DNA of 8,304 bases from an uncultured Bacillota bacterium. GTDB taxonomy: Bacteria > Bacillota_I > Bacilli_A > RF39 > UBA660. Where the stretch lies: contig CAMXBB010000051.1 of NCBI GenBank assembly GCA_947179265.1, forward strand, positions 1 through 8,304. Reading direction: 5' to 3'. Each line of letters begins with the position of its first letter. The first letter of the stretch is position 1. The position numbers and the translations under genes were made by a program. Shown piece after piece: positions 1 to 5,610 of this stretch. The notes beneath the pieces are model-generated. The model was given only the letters and a program-made list of their open reading frames with translations, searched no databases and was not told the origin of the DNA.

Positions 1-139
1 CTTCAGAATCATATTTTTCAAACACATTGAAATCTTTAAATTCATAACTTATTTCGTAACCTCTTGGCTTACTATAATTATATATAAATATTCCAACAAT
101 ACTTATTACAACAATTAAAAATAATATCATCTTTTTCAT
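1..139 (-). CDS. Partial gene: N-terminus of a membrane-anchored or exported protein, function unknown
   Basis: The reading frame opens at an ATG at 139 and stays open to the left edge, so the gene is cut by the window and only about 46 residues are visible. It begins MKKM and continues with a strongly hydrophobic stretch (about residues 5-20, ILFLIVVISIVGIFIY). A polar segment rich in tyrosine, phenylalanine and acidic residues follows. This is a typical uncleaved signal anchor or signal peptide; no lipobox cysteine is seen. A GGTGG-like ribosome binding site lies just upstream (143-149). The gene follows the PH-domain gene with a gap of 33 bases on the same strand, so it is probably the fourth gene of the trxB operon. 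The visible part shows no recognisable domain and I assign no function. Confidence 0.72.
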   Translation of the reverse strand, partial: MKKMILFLIVVISIVGIFIYNYSKPRGYEISYEFKDFNVFEKYDSE

Positions 140-172
140 ACTACCACCACTTATTTACAAACAAAGCGAGAA

Positions 173-622
173 TTATTCATCCTCGCCCTCTTTCTTATAT
201 TTTTTCTTTGCTTCTTGCATAGATGTAGTTACCATAGTTTCTATTTCAGGCAAACTAGACTTAGATAGATTAGATACATTAATTTTCTCTTTTACCGTAT
301 CAATAGTAACCTTCCCCCATATTACACCTGAGTAGACTTGCATATCATTATATAAATCAGGAGTAATAGATGAAAATCTATAACCAATAAATAATCTTTT
401 TTGTGCAATCATTATTCTTTCATTAGTAATAGCAATTACGCCAGTATTAAATATACTAGTAGTACTATCATCTAATTGTCCAGCAAAACAAAAAACTATT
501 TGTTCATCAGGATTCAAATGTTTATCTATTATTTCACAATGTTTCTTTAACCTAAACCAAGTTAAAGATCCTGGAAATTTTTTAGTAAATAGCATTAGTT
601 CAGCATATGCATTTTTATCCAT
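173..622 (-). CDS. Small bacterial PH-domain protein (YokE-like)
   Basis: This 149-residue protein has no signal peptide or membrane segment. Residues about 36-125 have the pattern of the bacterial PH (YokE-like, bPH) fold. 'LNPDEQIVFCFAGQL' (36-50) is the usual entry strand. 'GVIAITNERIMIAQ' (61-74) is the hallmark 'xxTNxRixx' hairpin. Alternating strands follow to about 117, then a C-terminal helix with a charged KKKYKKEGEDE tail. Bacterial PH domains of this type are poorly understood; some sit at membranes or in stress loci, so the biochemical role is open. The ATG at 622 is preceded by AAAGAGGG (629-636), which lies inside the last codons of the upstream thioredoxin-like gene. The two frames are separated by a single base, a strong sign of translational coupling. 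Family assignment is by motif only. Confidence 0.75.
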   Translation of the reverse strand: MDKNAYAELMLFTKKFPGSLTWFRLKKHCEIIDKHLNPDEQIVFCFAGQLDDSTTSIFNTGVIAITNERIMIAQKRLFIGYRFSSITPDLYNDMQVYSGVIWGKVTIDTVKEKINVSNLSKSSLPEIETMVTTSMQEAKKKYKKEGEDE

Positions 623-623
623 C

Positions 624-1433
624 TTAATCCCTCTTTATAATCTTATATTTTTCTAGCATCTCTAGGACAACACTCTCTTTAACATTTCCTTTTATACAAT
701 CAACTAATTTACCATTCTTAGTAATTATCGTCATTGGTTTTGGAAAACCTGATAACATTGTTGTATCTTTGTCATTCATAGTACACTTAGCAGGAATCTT
801 TAAATCAAGTGCCATAATTTCATTATATTGATCATTATCATAAGTGTTTTTATTAAAATAATTAATCTCTATATCATAATCTTTTGCGATCTTATTTATT
901 ACTGGCAGATACTTTGTACAATGAATACAATCATTCATTCCATATACCGCTATAGTATATTTATTGCTTTTAACTTTCTTAATAAAATCCTTACTTTTTG
1001 GAACAACATACGCTATCTTACTTGTAGGTATTTCATCATAAAATAATTCGTCGACTGTTTCTTTAAAAATAACTCGTGAAGCATTTCCTACTACATATCC
1101 AACTGGATCAGCATTTATAAATAAAACATAAATATCATTGTTATCCACAGTTATAGTGTTTACTACTAACATCGAATTTAATTCTTCTATTGTAGCATTT
1201 GAAGTATATAGTTTAATTTTTCTATCACCTATAACCTTTTTAGCCATCTCTTCTTTTTCTTCAGTTAGTTCACCAAAGTAAACAATAGCAAGGTCTTCTT
1301 TTTTTAAAGTTTCTTCTATGGAAGAAAATGGAATATTCTTTATAACATTAGACCCACCTTTAAAATAACCAAATAAGGAAACTGCTATGAACGCTATAAC
1401 GCATATTATTATAAATCCAATATTATCTCTCAT
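624..1433 (-). CDS. Membrane-anchored thioredoxin-like protein with a CIHC active site
   Basis: This 269-residue protein starts with one membrane segment (about 6-24). A first alpha/beta domain (about 34-135) looks like a thioredoxin fold without cysteines: the active-site position after strand LAIVYFG reads ELTEEKEE. A second thioredoxin domain (about 157-265) follows. It carries CIHC at 169-172 after strand YTIAVYGMND, the likely cis-proline in FPKPMTIITKNGK (230-242), and extra cysteines at 217 and 246. The expected role is thiol-disulfide exchange at the membrane. CIHC is not the classical CGPC, and the nearest look-alikes are bacteriocin-accessory or thioredoxin-like proteins. The gene lies 48 bases after trxB, so TrxB may reduce it. 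Which side of the membrane the domains face is unclear, because positive charges flank both ends of the segment. The start is set by GGAGGT placed before the ATG at 1433. The longer frame to 1481 would use TTG, abut the trxB stop, and lack a ribosome binding site. Confidence 0.85.
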   Translation of the reverse strand: MRDNIGFIIICVIAFIAVSLFGYFKGGSNVIKNIPFSSIEETLKKEDLAIVYFGELTEEKEEMAKKVIGDRKIKLYTSNATIEELNSMLVVNTITVDNNDIYVLFINADPVGYVVGNASRVIFKETVDELFYDEIPTSKIAYVVPKSKDFIKKVKSNKYTIAVYGMNDCIHCTKYLPVINKIAKDYDIEINYFNKNTYDNDQYNEIMALDLKIPAKCTMNDKDTTMLSGFPKPMTIITKNGKLVDCIKGNVKESVVLEMLEKYKIIKRD

Positions 1434-1436
1434 AAA

Positions 1437-1442
1437 ACCTCC
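1437..1442 (-). promoter_or_regulatory. Strong ribosome binding site deciding the start of the thioredoxin-like gene
   Basis: The minus strand reads GGAGGTTTTATG here, a strong Shine-Dalgarno sequence close to the ATG at 1433. It rules in that ATG over the in-frame TTG at 1481, and it places the hydrophobic segment at the true N-terminus. Confidence 0.85.
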
Positions 1443-1481
1443 ATATAACAATATTTTAATACATTTAATATCAAATATCAA

Positions 1482-2369
1482 TTAATTCATATCGATATAT
1501 AGATTTGCCAGATGAGCAGCATTAGCACCATCTGATACAGCAGTTGTAAGCTGTCTTAATTCTTTTGTCCTTACATCACCTGCTACAAAAATGTTATCAA
1601 TATTAGTCTTTGAATTATTAGAAATAATGTAACCATTCTCATCAACAGAAACTAGTGAAGAAAAGATATCCGTTTTTGGTTCATAACCGATAGCAACAAA
1701 TAACGCTGAGACATCTAAATTCTTATCACCGTTGTTAGTATTATAAATAATACTTTCTAAAGATTCTTTTCCTTCTATTGCTGATATTTTAGCATTAAAT
1801 ATTATATCAATATTATCAATAGCTTTTACCTTGTCTAGCATTAGTGATTCAACATGCATTTTAGGAGATCTAACTAATAGATATACATGCTTAACTATTT
1901 TACTAAGATAAATTGCTTCTTCTAAAGCAGTATTTCCACTACCAGTTACAGCTACATTCTTGCCTTTATAAAAATTACCATCGCATGTTGCACAATAAGA
2001 TATACCTTTACCAATAAATGTTTCTTCATTTTTTATACCAAGTTTTTTATTTTTTAGACCTGTCGCTATTATAATAGTCTTTGTAGAATAAGTTTCTTTA
2101 TTTGTAATAACATTATTCTTTTCTATTCCAGTAACTTTTTCATATTTTATTACACATCCAAAAGATATTGCTTGATCATATAATTCTTTTGCAAATTGAT
2201 ATCCACTTATCGTTTTTATACCTGGATAATTTTCAACATTATTGGATTTTATTATCTGTCCACCATACATAGTAGATTCTAAAATAATTACTTTTTTACC
2301 TGCTCTAGCTCCATAGATTCCAGCAGTCAAACCAGCTGGTCCTGCACCAATTATTACGATATCATACAT
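1482..2369 (-). CDS. trxB: Thioredoxin reductase (FAD-dependent, low-molecular-weight type)
   Basis: This 295-residue cytoplasmic flavoprotein passes electrons from a reduced nucleotide through FAD to a CxxC pair and on to thioredoxin. Visible parts in order are the N-terminal FAD motif GAGPAG (8-13) with ARAGKKVIILE ending the Rossmann unit; GGQI at 36-39; ATG (102-104) in the FAD domain; the redox pair CATC at 126-129; the nucleotide-domain loop GSGNTALEEA (143-152); and the C-terminal FAD motif GDVRTKELRQLTTAVSDG (264-281). Length and order are normal for TrxB. The phosphate-binding HRRxxxR motif of NADPH-dependent enzymes is missing: the place reads VRSPKMH (166-172). NADPH specificity is therefore doubtful; NADH or another donor is possible. 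The ATG at 2369 follows an AGGTGA ribosome site (2374-2379). The gene heads an apparent four-gene operon with a thioredoxin-like protein next in line. Confidence 0.95.
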   Translation of the reverse strand: MYDIVIIGAGPAGLTAGIYGARAGKKVIILESTMYGGQIIKSNNVENYPGIKTISGYQFAKELYDQAISFGCVIKYEKVTGIEKNNVITNKETYSTKTIIIATGLKNKKLGIKNEETFIGKGISYCATCDGNFYKGKNVAVTGSGNTALEEAIYLSKIVKHVYLLVRSPKMHVESLMLDKVKAIDNIDIIFNAKISAIEGKESLESIIYNTNNGDKNLDVSALFVAIGYEPKTDIFSSLVSVDENGYIISNNSKTNIDNIFVAGDVRTKELRQLTTAVSDGANAAHLANLYIDMN

Positions 2370-2373
2370 AAAA

Positions 2374-2394
2374 TCACCTAAACTTATTTTACCA
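2374..2394 (-). promoter_or_regulatory. Candidate trxB promoter with extended -10
   Basis: On the minus strand TGGTAAAAT (2386-2394) matches an extended -10 element (TGnTAtAAT, 5 of 6 in the hexamer). It is followed six bases later by the AGGTGA ribosome site (2374-2379). No convincing -35 is present, because that space is taken by the terminator hairpin of the coa operon. A transcript would begin almost at the ribosome site. The alternative is read-through from coaB. Confidence 0.35.
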
Positions 2395-2426
2395 TATAAA
2401 AATGATTAGTATTACAACTAATCATT
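2394..2426 (-). terminator. Rho-independent terminator of the coa operon
   Basis: A perfect 9-bp stem (2401-2409 paired with 2418-2426, AATGATTAG/CTAATCATT on the minus strand) encloses an 8-base loop. A run of five Ts then TATA follows on the minus strand. It lies 60 bases after the coaB stop and directly before the trxB promoter region, so it separates the two operons. The stem is AT-rich, so termination may be leaky. Confidence 0.65.
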
Positions 2427-2485
2427 AAATTGTTCAATTATATCTTTTAGATTATAGATTTGGTAATAAATTCCACTTTTTATTT

Positions 2486-3202
2486 TCAATAAAACATTTT
2501 TCTTACAAGCATCTTTGCTATTTCAGCTTTTCCATTAGCTTTAATTATTTCATCATCATTATCAATAATGTATGCTTCATGATTACCCAATCTAATATCA
2601 GCTAAATCATTTGCTACCACTAAATCACAAGAATTTTTATCTCTTAATTTTCTGGCAACTTCTATAAGTACTTCTTTACTTACCCCATCTAAAAGTTTAA
2701 ATCCTACTAAAAAAGTATTTGGACTCAGATTTTTAATTAAAGAGATTATCTTTGGTGTTGGTTTTAATACAATAACCAAGTTATCTTCGTATGAAGAAAT
2801 TTTAGTTCCCCCAATTACTTCAACATTTTCAAAAACATCATCAACACTATCACTGGCAAGTATACTTTTCTTAATATTATCTATCGTAGTAACATAATCC
2901 GTCATATAATCAGATACTGCCATCGAATGAATAAAATAATCTATTCTTTCAGATTGTAATAAATTGGTAATTTTATCTCTTAAGTCAATTGTACCATCTA
3001 TCTCAATAACATTCACTCTTTCATCTTCTGGTCGATACGAATCTTTAGAACATATATAATAGATTTCAACATCTTCATTTATTTCTAATATTTCATTAGC
3101 AATCACCATTCCTAGTTTCCCTGTAGAAGAATTAGTTATTTTTCTTACATTGTCTATTTTTTCACTAGTTCCACCAGCTGTTATAATTATCTTTTTTTTC
3201 AT
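2486..3202 (-). CDS. coaB: Phosphopantothenate--cysteine ligase, stand-alone CoaB
   Basis: CoaB joins 4'-phosphopantothenate and cysteine using a nucleotide triphosphate (CTP in characterised enzymes), the second step from pantothenate to coenzyme A, in the cytosol. The 238-residue protein shows the N-terminal Rossmann motif ITAGGTSEKIDNVRKITNSS (7-26) with STGKLG, HSMAVSDY (92-99), and the nucleotide-binding segment KISSYEDNLVIVLKPTPKII (134-153) with its spaced lysines. VGFKLLDGVSKE (166-177) and DLVVANDLADI (193-203) come next. VGFKLL in place of VGFAAET marks the monofunctional, streptococcal type rather than the CoaBC fusion. Length is normal. The ATG at 3202 overlaps the stop of the preceding unknown gene (ATGA) and has an AGAGGA ribosome site. 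CoaC is two genes upstream, so the split pair is interrupted by one extra gene. Confidence 0.93.
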   Translation of the reverse strand: MKKKIIITAGGTSEKIDNVRKITNSSTGKLGMVIANEILEINEDVEIYYICSKDSYRPEDERVNVIEIDGTIDLRDKITNLLQSERIDYFIHSMAVSDYMTDYVTTIDNIKKSILASDSVDDVFENVEVIGGTKISSYEDNLVIVLKPTPKIISLIKNLSPNTFLVGFKLLDGVSKEVLIEVARKLRDKNSCDLVVANDLADIRLGNHEAYIIDNDDEIIKANGKAEIAKMLVRKMFY

Positions 3203-4032
3203 ACAGAATTCCTCTTTCTTAGAGACTTTTCAGACTCCTTCAATTTATATAAGCTACATAAGTTATTACTATTAACAAAAATGCTTCTCAACAATTTATC
3301 TATAATCTGCTTTTTTTCCTCACTATCATTTATTTCTTCACTACGAATTTCAACTTTCGATTCATCATAAAGAATAATTAATTCATCTCCTAATTTAATC
3401 TTAACTTCTATGAAGTCATAAGTATTCATATAAGAATTTCCAAAACTAATTGTGAAAGTTGAAAGGTCTCTCATTATATCTCCATCAATTTTTGAAAATA
3501 TAACAGTTGTACCATTACCAAATATAAATTTATTTCTCAAATTCTCATAACTTTCTAAAAACAGATGGTGGCTCTTTACTATACTTAAACATTTCTGAAC
3601 ACTTTCTGAACTGATATCAACACGTTTGCTTCGATATCCTTTATCAAATAATTTCTTTCCATTGTCAGCCATTGCATATACTTCATTATTTCTACTAATA
3701 AAGTTAACTATCGCACCTTTTTCATCAAACACGTTAGTATGTGGATTTACGACATCTAAAGCAAGTAATGCAAAATCATCACTAATTGAATGATAGCCAT
3801 ATATTACTTCTCTACCTAAGGTGCTTATTATATTTTTAAATTCTCCCATATCTAAAAGAAACGCTATATATACAGTATTAAACATATTTACTACATCATA
3901 TAAACTTACTGAACCCGTGTAATCTATTTGTGTTTTACGACCACTATTTACCACTCTGCAATGTTCATATACATCCTTAATTGTTCCAGTAGTTGATAAA
4001 TTAAAATCATAAATAAAATTAGTTAAATCCAT
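3199..4032 (-). CDS. Unknown 277-residue protein inserted between coaC and coaB
   Basis: I do not recognise this protein. It has no signal peptide, no clear membrane segment (the stretch about 48-61, VNMFNTVYIAFLLD, is only mildly hydrophobic), no P-loop, no CxxC and no kinase or decarboxylase motif. It looks like a soluble alpha/beta protein: a mixed first half, strand-like repeats around 167-224 (NKFIFGNGTTVIFSKIDG, then FIEVKIKLGDELIILYDESK), and a helical, basic tail ending LRKRNSV. Its ATG is one base after the coaC stop, and its GGAGAT ribosome site lies in the last coaC codons. Its TGA overlaps the coaB ATG. Such tight coupling on both sides implies it is made together with both CoA enzymes. 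It could be a regulator, a partner subunit, or another function in pantothenate or CoA metabolism; the sequence does not choose between these. Confidence 0.85.
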   Translation of the reverse strand: MDLTNFIYDFNLSTTGTIKDVYEHCRVVNSGRKTQIDYTGSVSLYDVVNMFNTVYIAFLLDMGEFKNIISTLGREVIYGYHSISDDFALLALDVVNPHTNVFDEKGAIVNFISRNNEVYAMADNGKKLFDKGYRSKRVDISSESVQKCLSIVKSHHLFLESYENLRNKFIFGNGTTVIFSKIDGDIMRDLSTFTISFGNSYMNTYDFIEVKIKLGDELIILYDESKVEIRSEEINDSEEKKQIIDKLLRSIFVNSNNLCSLYKLKESEKSLRKRNSV

Positions 4033-4033
4033 A

Positions 4034-4582
4034 TTATTTTATCTCCAATAATTCTTTTATATATTCTATTATTGTATTTGTATCAGCAAGTTTTCCTACA
4101 GCTTTATACCCACAAGCCAAATTACCGTGAACAGGATCTATAAATTTATAACCATACTTTTTTAATTTTTTAATATTATCTTGTACTATTTTATTCTCAT
4201 ACATTCCATTGTTCATAGCTGGAGCAAATATTACTTTTGAGTTTGTCGCCATTATTGTAGTCGATAACATGTCATCTGCTATTCCGTTTGCAACTTTTCC
4301 AATAATATTCGCTGTCGCTGGAGCTATCAAAAATAAATCAGCCTTTTGGGCTAAGCTAATATGTTCTACTTCCATATAATCTTTTTTTTCAAACATATCA
4401 CTCACAACTTTGTTTCCAGATAAAGTCTCTATAGTTAATGGGGTAATAAACTCACAAGCATTTTTTGTCATAATAACATCAACATTGGCCCCTTCTCTTT
4501 TTAAATAGCTTATGAGACTACATAATTTATAAGCTGCTATGCCTCCAGTAATACCAACTACAATATTTATATTTTTAAACAT
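4034..4582 (-). CDS. coaC: Phosphopantothenoylcysteine decarboxylase, stand-alone CoaC
   Basis: CoaC is an FMN-dependent homo-oligomeric flavoprotein that decarboxylates 4'-phospho-N-pantothenoylcysteine to 4'-phosphopantetheine. The 182-residue form shows the family's whole signature. GITGGIAAYK (10-19) lines the FMN site. His74 in VEHISLAQKAD is the expected catalytic histidine. APATANIIGKVANGIADDMLS (87-107) follows. PAMNNGM (121-127) is the substrate clamp. Cys157 in GNLACGYKAVGKLAD is the active-site cysteine. Length fits the stand-alone HFCD family. The ATG at 4582 is chosen because the homology begins at its MFKNINIVVG and an AAAGGGAAG ribosome site precedes it. An in-frame ATG at 4657 would add 25 unrelated residues and lies upstream of the predicted promoter. 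First gene of the operon, divergent from a LysR regulator. Confidence 0.94.
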   Translation of the reverse strand: MFKNINIVVGITGGIAAYKLCSLISYLKREGANVDVIMTKNACEFITPLTIETLSGNKVVSDMFEKKDYMEVEHISLAQKADLFLIAPATANIIGKVANGIADDMLSTTIMATNSKVIFAPAMNNGMYENKIVQDNIKKLKKYGYKFIDPVHGNLACGYKAVGKLADTNTIIEYIKELLEIK

Positions 4583-4604
4583 ATTATCTTCCCTTTCTAA
4601 CTTA

Positions 4605-4633
4605 ATAATATGCTTACTTAATTGATAAGTAAA
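4605..4633 (-). promoter_or_regulatory. Predicted coaC operon promoter
   Basis: On the minus strand TTTACT (4628-4633; 4 of 6 to the -35 consensus) and TATTAT (4605-4610; 5 of 6 to the -10 consensus) are separated by exactly 17 bases. The ribosome site AAAGGGAAG starts eight bases after the -10. Most of the -35 and the spacer is occupied by a 19-bp palindrome, so a protein bound there would directly affect polymerase. Confidence 0.6.
4614..4632. promoter_or_regulatory. 19-bp palindrome, candidate operator shared by coaC and the LysR gene
   Basis: Seven-base arms TTACTTA (4614-4620) and TAAGTAA (4626-4632) flank five bases, a perfect inverted repeat. LysR-type regulators bind interrupted dyads in such divergent intergenic regions and often repress their own gene. 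The site overlaps the predicted -35 and spacer of coaC and the predicted -35 of the LysR gene. It does not centre on the classical T-N11-A spacing, so assignment to the LysR protein is inference from position. Confidence 0.5.
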
Positions 4634-4651
4634 ATATATATGTGTTATTAT
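4622..4651 (+). promoter_or_regulatory. Predicted promoter of the LysR-type gene
   Basis: TTGATA (4622-4627) and TATTAT (4646-4651) are 18 bases apart, and TG at 4643-4644 makes an extended -10. The strong ribosome site AAGGAGG (4658-4664) begins six bases after the -10. The -35 overlaps the right arm of the palindrome, which fits autoregulation. Confidence 0.55.
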
Positions 4652-4671
4652 ATTCATAAGGAGGACTTATA

Positions 4672-5544
4672 ATGAATATTGATTTGGAATTATACAGAAT
4701 TTTTTATGTAGTAGCAAAAAACAAACATATGACTAGAGCAAGTGAAGAGCTTCATATCTCACAACCCGCTATAAGTCAAGCCATAAAAAAGTTAGAAAGC
4801 CAATTAGATGGAACTTTATTTTTAAGAAGTAATAAGGGAATGGAATTAACTAGCGAAGGAAAAATGTTTTACGACTATGTAAAGGGTGCATTAGAATTAA
4901 TAAACAATGCTGAAAATGAATTCACTTCCTTTAAAGATCTTACGAAAGGAGAAATAAAAATTGGGGCATCTACTACACTAACTAAGATAGTTCTCATGGA
5001 TGCTATAAAAGAATTCCATAAAGATTACCCAAATATCAATATAAGTATTACTAATGATCTTACAAACAACTTACTAATAGATTTAGAAAAAGGTAAATTA
5101 GATTTCGTGATATATAATGAAGGAAAACTAAAAAATAATAGCATTGAGTCATTAAAAATAAAAGAATTACGACAAGGATTTCTATATAATCCAAAATTTA
5201 TAAAAGATAACATAAAAGATTTATCTGATTTATTAACTTCAAATCTAATACTACAAAAAAGAGAATCAAATAGCAGAAAATTTTTAGAAGAATATACAAT
5301 AAAAAAAGGAATAGTTTTGGAAGCTAAAACAGAAGTAGTAAGTCAGGATTTGGTTTTGGAATTTACAGATGCCGGATTTGGTTTTGGATTTTCAATTATT
5401 GAACTAGCTAGAAGAAATTATCCTAATTTAAAAGAATTAAAGATTAATAAAGACATTCCTATAAATAATATCTATCTAGCAAAAAATAAAAATTTAAATT
5501 TACCATTTGCTAGCAAAAAACTCTTAGATTATCTTTTAATATAG
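4672..5544 (+). CDS. LysR-type transcriptional regulator
   Basis: This 290-residue protein has the standard LysR layout. An N-terminal winged helix-turn-helix (about 3-62) reads LYRIFYVVAKNKHMTRASEE then LHISQPAISQAIKKLESQL, with LFLRSNKGMELTSEG as the wing. A linker helix (about 63-90) follows. An effector-binding domain (about 92-290) opens GEIKIGASTTL and contains DFVIYNE and the glycine-rich GFGFGFSIIE. Length is normal. Such proteins are DNA-binding tetramers that respond to a small molecule. The effector here cannot be read from sequence. Divergence from coaC, with a palindrome overlapping both promoters, suggests control of the coa operon by a pantothenate- or CoA-related or sulfur-related signal, but this is inference only. 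The start is fixed by AAGGAGG seven bases upstream. It is the only gene of its transcript and ends before a strong hairpin. Confidence 0.95.
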   Translation: MNIDLELYRIFYVVAKNKHMTRASEELHISQPAISQAIKKLESQLDGTLFLRSNKGMELTSEGKMFYDYVKGALELINNAENEFTSFKDLTKGEIKIGASTTLTKIVLMDAIKEFHKDYPNINISITNDLTNNLLIDLEKGKLDFVIYNEGKLKNNSIESLKIKELRQGFLYNPKFIKDNIKDLSDLLTSNLILQKRESNSRKFLEEYTIKKGIVLEAKTEVVSQDLVLEFTDAGFGFGFSIIELARRNYPNLKELKINKDIPINNIYLAKNKNLNLPFASKKLLDYLLI

Positions 5545-5568
5545 TTTGTTTTTATCATTAATAACAAC

Positions 5569-5602
5569 AAAACCCTAATTGAATTAAATCAACTAGGGTT
5601 TT
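5569..5602. terminator. Bidirectional rho-independent terminator between the LysR gene and the convergent unknown gene
   Basis: A 9-bp stem AAAACCCTA/TAGGGTTTT (5569-5577 with 5594-5602) continues, after one mismatch, into TTGA/TCAA around a 6-base loop. TTTTAATTTTAATT follows on the plus strand and TTTTGTTGTTATT on the minus strand. It lies between the LysR stop (5544) and the convergent stop at 5611, so it can end transcription from both sides. Confidence 0.88.
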
Positions 5603-5610
5603 AATTTTAA

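Noticed and set aside
828..1046. 72-residue open frame on the plus strand
   Set aside because: It lies wholly antisense within the thioredoxin-like gene, has an isoleucine-rich low-complexity composition and no ribosome site.
1434..1481. Longer start for the thioredoxin-like protein at 1481
   Set aside because: The codon is TTG, directly abutting the trxB stop without a ribosome site. The ATG at 1433 has GGAGGT and begins the membrane anchor.
2418..2489. A 23-residue minus-strand frame overlapping the coaB stop, starting TTG and reading protein-like (KIKSGIYYQIYNLKDII...), ending TAG inside the terminator stem
   Set aside because: It has no ribosome site and a TTG start, and chance is likely in such AT-rich DNA. 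CoaB is already full length, and the A5 run before the stop is not a good slippery site for frameshifting.
4583..4657. Longer start for CoaC at 4657
   Set aside because: The added 25 residues do not resemble CoaC and cover the palindrome and predicted promoter; the ATG at 4582 has a ribosome site and starts the conserved domain.
4583..4671. Riboswitch or attenuator ahead of coaC
   Set aside because: The predicted leader is too short for one, and the only dyad lies at the promoter rather than downstream of it.
5025..5213. 62-residue open frame on the minus strand
   Set aside because: It is antisense within the LysR-type gene effector domain, which has full family signatures; no ribosome site supports it.
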